From Hymenolepis diminuta (lineage: Eukaryota > Platyhelminthes > Cestoda > Cyclophyllidea > Hymenolepididae), in the NCBI GenBank assembly GCA_900708905.1, contig CAADRB010000002.1:1897830-1961829 (forward strand): a stretch of DNA of 64,000 nucleotides. The letters are read 5' to 3'. Shown in pieces: positions 1-14,814 of this stretch. The notes beneath the pieces are model-generated. The model was not told the DNA's origin and made no database searches. It worked only from the letters and a program-made list of their open reading frames with translations. Position numbers and translations under genes: made by a program. How positions within the stretch are numbered: position 1 is the stretch's first letter; the number at the start of each line of letters is the position of its first letter.

Positions 1-3000
1 CACTTGATTCCTCGTCATTCAATCAAGACGAAAAAGGACGATTCCAATGGAATAAACCTCATTAATATTCTCGGTGTCTGTAATTCACTAAAGAGAATGG
101 CAGAACTAAATTAGGCCCAAGGGAAGACTTCATTCGATCACTGTTGAATAAAAAAGTCCTACAGCTAGTTTTGATTAGCATTCACTCACTCATAAATGGA
201 CAGAGCCGGGAAGGATAGATAGAGAGGTTATAATTCAAGATAAAAATCGGATCAGAGAGAAGAGTAAAATTGTCTGTGTGTGAGAGTCAGCGAGGAGGTG
301 CGTGGCTAAGTTGAATTATGATTTGAGAGCGTAGAGAGTTGTGAATCCTGCATGGAAGAGAAATGTGAAAGTAAAGTGGGCGATTTAGAAGCGCCAGTCA
401 TAGAGCGAGGGGAAAGGGACACATTAAAACTGAAGTGAGGAAGGCCAGTGAGAAGAGATTTTTAAATTGCAAAGATTGGAGACAGCTTTTATGGTGCAAG
501 TAGAAATTTAACCTTAGTTATTTTACTAATTCATTTTATATTAATTAGAGAAATCTAGCTTAGTATAAATTCAGCCATTACTTCCGTCAAATTTCTAGAA
601 AAAATGCGAAAACGAACAAAAGGGAGTAAAGATAGAGAATGAAAAAAGTAATCAGTTAGGTCTCTATCACACCATCGACAGAATTATCAAAAAAGATCAA
701 AGCTTGGGTGAGACCATTTATGACATATTTGTCTTGACTTCGAATCATCCAAAGACTACAGATGACGAAATAAGTTAAGTTGCCTTAACTATCTACGAGG
801 TGATCAAAAAGAAACTCCCTATAAGGATCTTCAAGTGTTTAAATATCCAAGAACGTGTCAAGTTATCGGTATAATATGAAGTTCGAGAACTGATTGCTCA
901 CGTGAAAAGAAGTTGAAGGATAATTACACAAGTACATGCTAAGATCGTCAAGAAGCGTCGTCCAAGACTCAAGGTCATGTGTTGAATGATGGAGTTCCAG
1001 GCAGTCTAATACCTGTTTAAAATTTGAATTTACAAGAAAACTTTGTTATGTTGTTATCCATGTCCGGTTTTGGTTTCTAAAATAGGAAGTCACTTTTTAA
1101 TCAACCTTTATGTTTGTATCGTTCATTATTTGTACCGTTCCACCCACATATGTCATTGGAGCACAGTGAAAAGTAATATACAGAAAAACTCGTTTTATAT
1201 CTCATAAATAACCTTTAGATCAGAGGAAGGCTTCTTTCAAATGTTATATTTTTTCTTTAAAAGTAAATGAAAGGTCACACAATCTCTTGCTTTTTCATAT
1301 TTTTTTATTTCGGACACCGAATCGAAGTGTGCATGGTATTTTAGTCAACGTAGAAAAGAATTCCAGACATAGTGCAAATGACTGTCCAATTCTTGCTTAA
1401 TGAAGTATGAACCAACTAAACTAATTGAGGGCGTTTTGGCAATCGAACACCGATTGCGTGATTAGGAGATAAATTTGACCGATCAAGATCCAGACTGGTA
1501 CACTTGAAGTAGCAAGAAGTAAAGTCTAGACATTAAGAAAGCAACCAGTGTGATATATTGGTAGAGTTCAAAATAATATAAAGGTATTAGTAAACGGGAT
1601 CACATAAATTATAGAGCTACAATCACACCGAGAACAATGACAACAATGAAAAAAGTTCAACGATTCCGCCAATGTTTAATGTTCAGACCTGGAAACAAGT
1701 TAAAATGATGATTGAACTAAATGCAGAAATACATATTTGCTACAGAGTCAGTGTCGACTAAAAAGAATAACCAAGACTATGCCTAGTTAACAAATAAAAA
1801 GCTGACTCTCAGAGGAATATGTAATAGAGGAATGACTTATATTAATTCCAGATCTACGCGAATGCTTGTTACTGACATCGCAGATACATTAATAATCCAA
1901 TCTAAGCGCAGCGAAATATTGTAACTACGATTTCTCCATGTTGAGTATTTCACATACAGAAAAGAGAAACGTTTCGTCTTTTAGCTAAACACAGCTAGCA
2001 GAAAATCCTGCCAAAAATCGACTAACTGACCTCATAATTCTGTTCACTTACAAATGAACACTATTCTTTCGCTATGAGACGAATCAGATATGGCTCTTGA
2101 AAAACGTGATAAATAACACAATTGAATGCAAAATTGTTCTCTTGAGAAGCCGTGTAATTTTCTATTTGACAGCCTTCAGGTCTAAGCTCCAATTAAACGT
2201 AAAGCCGTCAAATTTCCGAGTCAAGGTCATAAGAACAAGGGGACAGCACTCACTATTTTGTGTAAAAAGGATAAATCTTCAAATTTCGCTCACTTCGTCC
2301 AACTCTACAAATAGTCTTAAAAATGAACTATAATCTTTAAATCCTCGGTTTAAAAGAAAATGATGTCATCGTCCTTCGAAGAAGTTTAAAACTAAACCCT
2401 ATCGACATTACCATTGCCTTTCCAAAAATGTCACCGGCCGTGGGAAAGAACTGATAGGGAAAAAAAAACAAACAAATCAACATCACCAGCTACAAATACA
2501 TAAAGCATGAGCAATACACGGATGAAAAATGTTACCCAATAATAGCATGATACGGCACAACCAAGATGAAGAACAAATAAAAAACACATACTGTAAGGAA
2601 TAAAGTCTCAGATTTCATAGACCGCAGACATGGAAGATATTTTTTCGCATACACATCATATGAAGTAATTGCAAAAAGATCACTATAACTGCATTAATAC
2701 GGTTTACTAACTACGAAACATGACTTCGTTAAGTATTTTTTTATAAAAGTATTGTCAGCTTCCTCTCAATTTCGTTTGTGATAAAGTAGATAAAAGTTTG
2801 GAGTAAAAGTTTTCGTCCATATTACCAATGATAACCGCTAAGCTGTGTCTTCTCAATACTTACATGTCCTTTTTACCTGAATAGTCATTAAAGCACGAAA
2901 ATCCCACAAAAATTGATGTAATCAATGATGTCACAAGACTACAAGTAATATGAGCACGTAATACAATGCTCTGGATTAATGTAACAGTTACAAGGTGAAT

Positions 3001-6000
3001 GTTGAAGCATGGTCTGCTACACATAGAAATGAAGAAAAGTTACCAATTCATGCTGAGGTCAGGTGTTTATAAATGGAATAAAAATAATCGTCTAAGTTTA
3101 TATTTATTAGCACGCAAACCCATATTGAATTAAAAGTTCGTCTCTAATTCTTATTTTACAATGATATCAAAATTTGATTGACTTTCAACATTCATTTCCG
3201 TGTGTAGACAATTTTCTGACAAACACAACTGCATTCGTACCTATACCGATTTCCAATTGGCCCAAACAATTCTACCCACCACTCTATTAATTTTTCTTTA
3301 TTACCCATGGAAAAGCACCAAATCCCCCTATTTTTAGTCATTTAGACCATTAAAATAGTCTAATAGTGGCTGAAAAGGGGAGGATCAAGTAAAAGTAAAC
3401 AACAAATGAAGGATGTCAACAAAGTCTTACATTAATTGATATATTAATATATCAATTTGATCAATTTTACTCAAAATATATGCAACACATCCAACTATCC
3501 CCGGGTTCAAGTTTCAATATTTGACAACTAGATTCTTGAATGAGTTAATGCTTACAATATCCTAAAGCGATAATTTTATATGATTTAAAAGAAAAAAATA
3601 TTTTTTATCAAAGAATGAATAAACAATTCCTTCGATAAGAATCAATACAAATAATTTATACGTAAATGTTTGATGCCCTCATTTCATGCATAACAAAAGT
3701 TAAACATCAATCACTTTAGAAGAACAGAAAGTACATCTCCCTACCCCTCCCCAATCGAAAGTAATGAAATAATAACGATCCACAATGGATTTCCACGCAC
3801 GACTGACTGGCCATGTGTTAATTAACTCCAGTGAGGTTGACATTAAATTAAGTACATTTTATGGTCATAAACAGTGCTTGCTGTTTGTTTGGTTAGTATT
3901 TGCTTAATAATCTCGGCGGATTCACACAATTCTTTCAAATCTATTTCCAATTCCTCATTCTACTATTATAAAACAGACAGGATTGCAAAAATTCAATATC
4001 TTAAATTAACAATAGGGGTGTAATGAGAACAATCATCTTGAAGTATCATCATCATATTTACAGTAGTCGTTCGAAATGATAAATCTTTTCTCAAAAGTCT
4101 GTCCTTCAGTCTGTTATAACTATGGTTATAACAGTAAAGCTCGACATTCTTATTCAACAAAACAGACGCAATCAGTTTGATTTCCAACTCCCAACTTTGG
4201 AGACAGTGGATCTGATAATTAAGCGGCTTTGGCATGCATATTCGCCGGTCTCAGGCTTTTAATTGACAGCTTATCATTATGAACATTTCATTTAGCAATA
4301 GAAAACGCTAATCTTATACAGCGACAATCTAATCGTATCCTTGAGTTTAGGCAACATAGGATGACTAAGAGAATCTGAGATCATGAATTGTTCTCAACTT
4401 TCCGTCCTATCATCTAGAGTGATGGGACAATGACCATTATCGCAAACCGTATCACACATACTACTATGGTGATGAGCTCTAGTGTTTTAAATACTGTAAA
4501 TCACTCCTAAATCTGTAAATAAATCTAGTCCTTTGTAAATAAAGACGGGAGAGTAGGACTCAACATGCCTAACAGTGCTAACCAAAAATATAATTAAAAC
4601 ACCACTCTTAGGAGTTAGCTAAAATTAGCGCTGTTATTCGTATTAAATTGCAGAGTTATGGTATTGAAGTTTAATGATCACGGAAGATGGAAGAAAAATA
4701 AATGGTAATAACAGTTTTTCTGATCTCCAATTGTCTTTCCCTCTCTCTCTGATTTAAATATATAAAAAACATGACATCGCCTTAACGTCAAAACCATAAT
4801 AAATAAAAGGGAGAGGAAGAAAAGGAAAAATTCATCGAAAGCACAGGCAAAAAGAGGGCTTTCCAAGATTGGAAATGAATATTTTTTAGCTTATCTTCTC
4901 CCACTTTCCTACTATAGCAGAAATGTTTAATCAGTGACCATCTGCCCAACAACAAACATCTGGTTATATATGAGCTAAGAGTTCTTTCAGCGGAATAAAA
5001 TAGTGGCAGAATGACCCTACTAGGTACCCATATACCTGGACTCCACTAAGAATAATAAAGGGAAAAGTTGAACGCTACCGATTCGCTTGCAGTTAAACTA
5101 AATACGAGTATGAACATTAAAACAAAAATTAAATGGAAGACTTTAATGAAAACTGATCAGTGAAATGCACGATAAATGATCAACGTGGACAGCAACCTCC
5201 AATCAACCAGAATTATGTGTGACCTCATAATTTTAAGTTGGCTTCAGTGTAGCGTACCGATCTCAAAATGGGAAAACATTTCGAACCAAAAAAAATTTAC
5301 GCTTATAGCAGGAAATGATTTTTTAAACGAGGCTGTCTAGATTCCAAATAGCTTTAAGTGAAGCGAAATTGGTGGAAATATAAAGCGAATATATGAAAAC
5401 CATTACTTTTACCTGATCAGGTAAAGGTTTAACTATACGCTACATCCAAATAATCAGGATTTTGCACACTTATATAAAAAAGAAAGATAAGTCTAAAATC
5501 TGGTAGGATAATCAGACAAGCAAATGTCAAACAAGTTGTACTGTCTATAATTGCATATGAGTTTGAGAAAATGTGCCACAAATAACTGTTTCCTAAAAAT
5601 TGGCTGCTCAAGTTTAAATAATTTCAAAAGAAATACAAACTTGAATTGATACTCTTTACGAGCATGCAAAATATATAAGCGTAAAATTTGCTAATGCAAA
5701 ACTGAAAAATCTGTTCTACTTAGCTGAGACAAGAAAAGGGAATGTAAGACGTCTATGTGAACAAGAAAAAAACACTCCACATCTGTGACAGTCATTTAAT
5801 TGTAATTCGATACAATGGTCCTCTAGAAAATTCTCAAACTCAGTTCCAAACGCTATCAAACACTTTTAATATGGAAGGCTATGGAAAGGGGCAGAGGAGA
5901 ATTAGAAAGGACCACCTTAATCTCTGCTTCCTAGACCTTGGTAAATCCATCTTAACCAACCCTCTAAAGTAGTAAGATGCTAAAATGAAAGTTTTTTCTG

Positions 6001-8871
6001 TGCACTAGCGGTAAGTGTTCAAATTACTCTAAAAGTTGCATATACAGAGAAATCGAATCAAAAAATGGAACAGGAAACAAATAAGGCAGGGAAGTGCTAG
6101 CTCTAACAAATAAACAAAACTGCTTATGAAAGGGCTGACTAATTGGGATTCCATACACTGTCCTATTAGAAAGCCTACAAGCTAACTTTTAACAGTACTT
6201 TACTTTCGGAAATTATGAAGAAAAATAATCAGGAGAATGATGAAACACAATCTGATCCCTGCTATACAAAACACGATTTGTCTATTTAACTATCTTAAGA
6301 CCTAGTTTTTTTTAACACTTTTTGAACACATTAAACGTACCAGCTTCACAGGAACTGCCAGTACAAATTGAGAAATCGGTACAAAAAGAGGGGAAAATAA
6401 AGTGCTACCTCTTTCTCACTGTGTATGGCAAGTGTGCACATCGAGCCTCTGGGCAAGCGAACGAGCGTCAATTTATCATTAGTGTTTGCAAGCACGTGCA
6501 TGCCTGTCACTGCAATTTAAATCGAGAGATAAAGAGAGCGATTTTCGTGAAAGATTGAATAAATTTCACTGTTTTAGATAGAATAGAAGGCGCAGAAACA
6601 AACGGTCAAGAGTTATGCGTGAATCTGGCTACTATGGGTTTCTCTCTGTGCACGTGAGAAGTGAGTTAATTATTCACACACAGAGACTACAGTCACCTTC
6701 ATGCAGGCTTAAGCATGTGCGCAATCTCTCTGTGGTCTATCAGACACAGCAATAAACTAACATGCCCATTCAGAATTTGCATAGCTGAAGAATTTTGAAC
6801 TTAAGACAGATTTGAGCTTGGATATCTAATAACAAGGAGAAAGCTGAAAGGGATTATAAAATCCCTCAGAGCGTTACAAGATACTCAGTTTTACCCCATT
6901 CAGATGGAATAGATGGAAAGTATAAGAGACCAATACATGAATATTGTTAACCTTCATGATTTCACACTATCCCATTTGTTATGCCTCAAAACAAAGCAAG
7001 GCAATAACATTTAAGACGTCGATAATTACAATATCGTCCTTAACCCTGGGTAGAATAAAGGTTAACAGTTGGCCTCCCGAGAAAGTACTAATGGGAAGAG
7101 AATCAATCATCTTTAAACAAAGTATATTTAAGCCGGACTTGAAAGATTAATAAAGAGGTATCAAGTAAGAAAATTCTTTCACTCAGATCAAAAGAGCCAA
7201 GGTATAATCAATGGTTTATGACCGTCATAAATTTCAATCCTATACTTGGAAATTAAAAGACGTTTAATACTATAACATTTTGTATGACTTTATACATTGA
7301 TTCAAAGATGGCAATTAAATTGATGCTCCCCCATTTATGATGGTAAAAGTTTAGAAAACTTTGCTTATTGGTCTTGATCACCATGTGGTATACCCGATTC
7401 AACAAAAAATAGAGACATAAATGGTGAAAGCTAATCCCAATGAGTTCCAATTTTTCTCATTGTTTGTGATTAGAATAAGTATAAACGATGCTAAAACCAA
7501 TGATTTAACACCTATCATTCATCGCCAAAAACCTATCAATTAATACAAGCACATGTTTACCATTAACCCGAGAGATAAGCCGAAAAGGGATTCTTAATCA
7601 GAGAAAATTACCTTAAAACAGGTAATTTTGAAAGATGCAATCCCTAGCATCACATGACTAATTTTAACTGGTGCAACAAAAAAATAATAAAAGAAATAAG
7701 GACATGATTAAGCAGAAGTGCTAGGACTTGCATTATTCACGAAAACTTGGAATTAAAGGCTTACTGTTCGCGAATACGTCAATGTGCAGTCAGTGATAGG
7801 AGTATCATATCTAGTTCTCATAACCAATAATCGCTATCCAAAGTGGCTGTCTCGGTTCTAGAGATCTATTCACATACAAGATTATGGGAAGAAAGACGAA
7901 ATTGAGGATTGGTGATAGAAATGGCAGGGACGAGGAATTCAAGCGTTTTGCCATTTGTTTATGAGAACGAAGTAGGGAATAGGAATTGCCAGTAATGAAT
8001 GGTTGAGGGCAAAAAGGCTAGTCACCATAGAGATACCTTTAATCGAATGAGTGATAGCCAGTATCCTGAGCGATGGCCTTGAACGCTATCTAAGCCAGTC
8101 GCGATCTCATCGACTTTGATGAGTCGGCTGTGTAGTAAGAGGCCTATATGTATACAGACTATGCACAAGAAAATTAACTCATACGAACAAGGTCAAATAG
8201 AAATCGCCAAACAATGGGTGATGACAAGACACAAATTTACCAAGAAGAATTCAGAATGTCTTTTACTTTCTAAATGCATATTGGGAAAAAATTTTTAAAT
8301 TATCACAAAACTACATACAAATATACGCATTCTTTGTGCATCAAATGAACAGTGTCCCACACAAATAATAAAATGGATAGAGTCTCAGTTACATTTCGAT
8401 TAGAAGAATGCCTATGACTGCCAATCAAGGTAAATGTCAAACAAACAATTGTGAAAACACACATTTAATCGCTTAATTGTTACAAGAGCATGATTACATT
8501 TTTGCCCAAATGGGTTCAATATTCCCAAGCCATTTTGTCACCAAAAATATCGAGTATAAAAACCAGTTAACCAATAACTACCCAAGACGATTTACTGTCT
8601 GCGTTGACGAAAAAGGTTTTCGCCATAGATGATTGAAGGTCGGATAAATGAGTTTCATTCATTTAAGTCCTACCCAGAGCAGAACTTGTTATCAATGACA
8701 AGAATGACAGACAGGCATGAATACCAACTGCTATCTTGAACAATGTTTTAGTAACGAACTATAACCTTTCAAGCCCAGCACTTGAATTGGCTTTAGGGAA
8801 GGTATCCTGAAGCCATCCTTATGGGAAACCCGTATTTTACCATCCCTTTTGTTGAAAAGAATTAACCAAAA

Positions 8872-8966
8872 GGTTGGACATCCACATCACTGAATGTGCA
8901 TAGATGAGCACTGATTTTGTGACATCTGACTGACTAGACGTGCATATTAACCACCGTGTCACCGAT
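8872..8966 (-). repeat. tRNA-derived SINE-like repeat, copy 1
   Basis: This copy shares the order of short blocks seen in other copies of the window: GGTTGG, CCACATCACTG, GTGAC.TCTGACT, AGACGTGCA and CCACCGTGTCACC. Read on the minus strand the family looks like a degenerate tRNA head: a GGTGA.ACAGTGGT.AA A-box-like part, then a GGTTCGATTC-like B box in the better copies. This copy is diverged and its B box is poor. Borders are approximate. Confidence 0.45.
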
Positions 8967-11900
8967 GCATTGTCAGCACCCAAACACTTTTCAACGCTTA
9001 TTTTAGAGAGGAAGATACCAAGCCAGTCATTTAACTTCAGATCAATTTAAATAGTCTTTGACTACTGAAATTTTGATAGAAAGTAGAATCAAGTATTTTC
9101 GGTGCCCCGAGCAGGGTCAATGCAATTTATTGCTTCAATCACCGTACTTCCCACAGAAAATAAATTATTTATTTTCCCAGTGAAGTGAAGTTTACTTTCA
9201 TCTACTGTAGCCATAGTATACCTCAGTGAGCGGCCCATGTACTGTAATACGAATGATGATGTTAAACTCCTAAAAGGATTCCAAGCGCAAGACACGTGCA
9301 CGAAAAAATAACCGGCGGAGACGTAATTATTCAGTTATTAATTCAGGCACGCAGGAACGTATTCGTGATGTACATACATGAAGGAAACAAACAAACGCAG
9401 AGCATCAATCAACGATTGATGATGATACAGACAAGTAGTTCGAACATTCGCAAACATTCATCACGCACAAAAATGAACTCCCAGGCCTCCGATGCAACCA
9501 GTAAACACACGCACGAACACAACTGCGGAGAAGTAACAAGAGACAGAGACGCTGGCTTAGCTGGTGATGTATATGTGAGCGAACTAAGAAAACGACGATA
9601 AAAAAGTTCGATCCCGTGCATGCATCCGACCTCAAAATGAGTTCACATGGATTTTTAATCCCTCCCCCCTCGGCCTCTATGTCCCAAGACAAACTTGACG
9701 GATGATAAATTATTCGGCAGGCCGGATATTTTGGCTATCTAGTCTGGGTTCGGGTTTCTCACATTCCTTGACGTTTATAGCAGAAGCAACGACTGAAATG
9801 TACGAATGTGCTTGCTAATTATAAGAGGAACAGAAGGGAGGTAAACATTTTCAGGAAGAATTATGCGTAAACACATTCAGGTATTTTAATAGCACACTCA
9901 CTAACTGATCTCTCTCAATTAAGCTCCACCCTAGGAAACCTTGTTAATCTTGGCAATACTCTGTTTATTGCGACGAGACACCGAAGATATTTTGAGATAT
10001 TTCTCAGAGAATTAGGAATTCTCTGAAATACAGTGCGATTCCTTATGCGTGAACAGGATTCCGATTCCCGGGCCTAGGTAGAAATTATTTGCTGAATGTG
10101 TGTAAAGAATTAATAAATTATAGATTATGCTGAAAGAGGAGAAATGATTGAATTTGTGATGCGACGGCTGTGAAACTAACGTTGATACACTACGGTTCAA
10201 AGGAAAGGAGAATCTGCAGATTTGTAGTAGTATTTGTAACAAAATCGGCATTTGATTTCAAAGGACTCACGAATAGTCTGTCATTAGTTTGAAAGACTGG
10301 CAAACTTTATGCCAACGTCTAACTTATCTCTAAAAACAGGGAAAACGAGTTCGAAACCCATCAGCACTCATTCAGCGAATGGCACCTTATTGGTTAATAT
10401 TGGTGAAAGGAGAGATGGCAGAATACTAGTTCTTTATCACCAAGGATCAAGCATACTACTATTCTGCCCCAGAAGATTAAAGGTGGAAAATTTGCTGTTG
10501 CTAAATTAATTACATTAGACAACAAGCTTCAGCTGAACGCAGCACCCTAAAATAGTTCAAATCACGAGAGCCTCGAGAAAAGCGGCACCAATTACTACCC
10601 GAAATATTAATAATCCACTATCCCCTTTCTTCAATAAATTTGATATTCACGTTTATACGTTTTCCTGACAACTCGTACCTAACCATTTTCAAATTGAAAA
10701 GGCAGAAATACTTGAACTTTTGATAATTTTTTGCAAAATGAGGGTTGGTACATAACAAGTCAAAAGGAATCAGGGACAGGTATAAAGTAACAATTCACGA
10801 GTTCAATCATTTTATGAAATAAGTTAGCAACTAAGTAGGAGCTGAGCTATCTATAAATTGTGATTAACTTCACTGTAGGAGATATTTGCCATGCGAAAAG
10901 AAAGAATTACGTCAATAAAAACTACTAAGACAAAAGTTAGTGACCCCAGTTTAAAAGATTCTTATGAGACTTCTATGACTGGAATTATTTCCACCCGTTA
11001 GAAAATGGAAAATGTACGTTTTAGGAACGCTTGTTCAGGGAATTAGAAAGAGTGACGTCGTCGTGATTTCCACGAAGAAAAAACTACCATATGATCCGAG
11101 CCTACCTTTTTCAAGCACTGAAGATTTTCATACCTGGACGTGCAATAACCAAATAATCCACAAAATTGTAATCCTCTTCTCCATCAGAAAGAATGCCATT
11201 TCACTTTTAATAAAATATATCCTAAGAACAATTTCTGTATTACAACTTTTCTTGAAATAAATTACTTTTTATGAAAACGGTGCACTATAGCCCTTCACGA
11301 TGAGAAAAGTTTGACCAGTTATCCCTCCCTGTAAAACAAGTGTTAAGACTTCGTCTCTTCCGCATTCGTTTACCGATTACTGGTTACTCCACACTCGAGT
11401 CTGAGAATGCAATCTCACTGCTCGGCTAATCAGGTAGCATCCATTAACCAAATATTACAATCCATGTAAGCGTCCATATTTTCTTAATAGCTAATTAGTC
11501 ATCGAATAGCACTGACTTCTGCTTCCTTACCATTTAATCTACTGGATCAGAGTCAACTCTCACCATAGCATCATTGTAGTGGGCACTTAGCAGCATTATA
11601 TCACCAGAGACCTAGTGAGAGATGATTTAAAGCTTACTGACGGTTATCAAACCCATGCAGTCTGAGGAGTCGGATATTTTAAATCTTGATTAGCAGTACA
11701 AAAGACCAGCATGAACGAAAATGAAAGAGCTTCATGGACTAAAATGGGCAATGAGACAATTCTATTCTAATCTCTGAAGGTCTAGAGGTCAGAATCACCG
11801 CGTGTGAACTGTGTACACGTGCGTGGCGTGTGAGACGAGTAACGATGAATCATTTGCATTAAAACTTCTGCACTCGTGAGATATGCGCCATCGCGTACAT

Positions 11901-13136
11901 TGACTTGTTGCATACATGAGATTGCGCTTGCATTAATATCTCTGAGAGGGCGTATATGCTTAAACAGAAATTAGAGAACTAGACATGATACAAAACGGAA
12001 CAATACAGAATAACCCCACACGACTCACTAACAATTACCCCTTCCTAGTTTTACCCGAACTCTACTTTGCAAGTCCTTAGTGAAGAAAGCAGATTGGAAA
12101 GCAGACATATAGAAATTGGAATTTCGATGAGACATAGCTCTTAATTATACCAGGATCTAAAGAAATCAAAAGTGAAAAGGAATGGAAAACAAAAACCAAA
12201 GAATTCCATGAGTCTCCTTTCGAAGTGGTTGATTGTGAAGGCAATGTATCATAATGTCAAGTTGCCATTCAGTACTATGTCCTTTAGTGTAGATTTGACG
12301 ACGAAATTAAAAGATTAATCTCTCAGATAAACACTTAGCTAGAGTAACCATAAAAATTTCATCTGATGGAGGTGCAGTAAGCTGAAATGGAGGGAGACCT
12401 TATAAGTTCTCTAGTTGAGTAATTTTCTCAAAGCCTATAGCCTTTAGTACGCAAATGACAGACGAAAGAATTAGGTGATAGGATTTGGATCCATGTCATC
12501 AAACGAAATTTACACACAAGAGATCTAACCACTGTATACATTCACTGATAAAATAAACTCGCATTCAAAAGAATAGAAGTCTGTCAAATTGGAGGTCAAT
12601 GAATCAATTCTTATTGGAACACATTCATTGAATGTAACAGACCCCACTGATTAAAAGCGATAGAATGACAGATTGTGGGTTAGAAAAAAACTTCCTTCGT
12701 GCGAATCCAACATATAGGGAAATTCGACTCAACTCGAACAATGCAGAGATGAAAATTAACATTTGGTTAACTGCGCGTAAGCTACTTTAAAAACCACCGG
12801 GAGAGATATCAAGAAGTATTTATCCAAACTTCACTTCAGCTACTTTCTGGCCAATATTCAGCACAAAAGAAAAACCAAATTTACCTCCAAAGTGTAACCT
12901 CAACATAATATTCACTGAAAAAATTTTTTCCAATTTTATACTATTTAGTGGTAATAAAAAGAAATTTAACTTATTACCCAGGTTATGGACTGGAAGAAAG
13001 GTCAACGAAGATTCCCATCTCAGGAATGGGAAGAAAAAATGTACCCTAGTGTCGATAATTGATTGCATATAATTCCTCAGGCCTCATGCATTTTAATGGA
13101 GGTGCGTCATAATTTTCTATATTCTTTACACCATCA

Positions 13137-13215
13137 TCAACTAGTGAAATGTTTAATGATAGGATTCGAATCTATGTAATCTCGACAACACGCGTCCGAT
13201 TGACACACTAAACCT
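13137..13215 (-). repeat. tRNA-like sequence, probable SINE head or tRNA relic
   Basis: On the minus strand an A-box-like TAGTGTGTCAATCGG is followed about 30 nt later by a near-perfect B box, GATTCGAATCC, inside a T-arm-like hairpin whose stem has a mismatch. I cannot fold a good acceptor stem or anticodon arm, so it is not called a functional tRNA. It is related in layout to the other tRNA-like repeats of the window but is not a close copy. Confidence 0.35.
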
Positions 13216-14814
13216 TCCGATTTTTCTAACCTCCACTTCTGAACTGGAAAAAGTGGTGTTCCAGTGTTTACGAATTTGGATAATGAGGAATAAACAACAA
13301 TAACAGTTGGAGGCACATATCGAACGATAGGCATATGACATTTTACACATGAGAGGTGGTAGTACCAAGCAGCAGAAGGTTTGGTATCACTCTACCAACC
13401 AAATTTACATACACAAAAAATAACACATGCAGGTAACTGGCTAGCACACATTGAAATTCATACAGCAGAAGGCGATAAAGAGGGTGAAACTCAAATGCCA
13501 ATTTGACAAAAAAGTATGCCGGAAAGCGTGAGAATACAAGTGGAATCTGAAATAAGTGCTTGACATTATGGGAAGGGGAGAGAAATGCAAGGAAATGCTG
13601 CATCCAGAAATTGCTGTAATTTGCAACATGGCTCATCTCAAAAACAGAAAGCAAAATGTGATAAGCAATTTGAATATGCTAATTTGTGCACTAAGTTTGC
13701 AAATTCAAATTGCTGAGTAAAGAGCTGGTATCAGCTTTCGATGCGTCATGCTCCTAATCCGCTCAATTTAGCAGGGCAAACACAAGAGTAATATTTAATG
13801 CTATTAGTGTATTGCATAATCGCTGGAGAAGAGAAAATAAACAGACTTGTTTGGGAAAAATTTGATACATAGAGTGAGAACGATCATGACCATAATTTAA
13901 CATTCCGTTCTCTGAAAGAACAAGAAAATTTAACAACAACCACCAATTAGAGCTATTAGTGTTACGATTACGAGCTTTCATAAAAATTGTAAGCGAGAAT
14001 TGAATGAACACACTAAAGCTACACCTAAGGGTTTGGAGGAAAACCCAGTTTCAAAACAGAGCTAAATAAACGTGAATAAATGAATAATTACTACTAAGAA
14101 TTTCAAAAACGACGAAATACGATGAGGCAAACTCCTTAATGAACCGCGTCAGAACTCAGAAACTTAAGCCAATCGTTCAAGCATGAGGATTCAAAGAAAT
14201 TCAAATATAAAGTCAGCACAAAGGATTTCGACCACAGTAAATTTAGCAAATCAGTAAAACTCATTCAAGAAAGAACGAGGATTATAAGAATCTCACATTT
14301 TATAGAACTATTCATTATTTTCCAGAAACCTATTCAAGACAACACAATGATAATCAGAATTTTTCCCATTATTTCTTTATCAGATCATGTGTTACAGGTG
14401 TATAGAGGTGGAAAAACAAGGACCGAACTAGAGTCGTGGGAAAGCACTTGTTTATATGGAAAGGTAAAGAAAGACTATATTCTACTCTATTACAATAAGA
14501 GGCTCAAAAAATTCGCTGCAACGAACTTAATCATATAAACTCTTACGCATTATATAGAGAGGTGCATGATGAAAGGTACATTAATATTATTATTTCAGTC
14601 ACTTATTCCCGACTCATGCATTCCGGTAAACAATCGGATTTGCCAGAATACTAATATACGAAAACCAGGAACAAACGACGAATCTAAGTCGATGTTAATA
14701 CAAAACAGGAACGACTAATGGGAAAAATTCCAACTGTGAGAATAAAAATCCCATAAAGATATAAAAAAATAATTTTTGAAATAAAAGACAATCTTTAAAA
14801 ACACGGTGGCTTAC

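Larger units (their letters stand above)
1..14814. other. Gene-poor stretch; probably ROCK intron sequence
   Basis: No exon can be supported here on either strand. All open frames are short (about 100 codons or less), overlap each other and resemble no family I know. I looked on the minus strand for the next ROCK kinase exons (the ATP-pocket hinge, HRD and DFG blocks) and did not find them, so the stretch is best read as part of a very long ROCK intron, or as sequence past a broken or misassembled gene. It contains two tRNA-like repeat copies (near 8.9 and 13.15 kb), a 20-bp perfect palindrome at 3,436-3,455, and a less AT-rich patch open in several frames at 9.3-9.7 kb. Confidence 0.5.

Noticed and set aside
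600..1080. Possible decayed transposase in the first kilobase
   Set aside because: Conceptual translation is broken by many stops and shows no recognisable transposase motif.
13137..13215. Functional tRNA gene on the minus strand
   Set aside because: The B box is good but no complete acceptor stem or anticodon arm could be folded; kept only as a tRNA-like repeat.
13343..13654. Overlapping minus-strand frames of 103 and 62 codons
   Set aside because: Aromatic-rich random-looking peptides in mutually overlapping frames; no kinase or other motif that could be ROCK.
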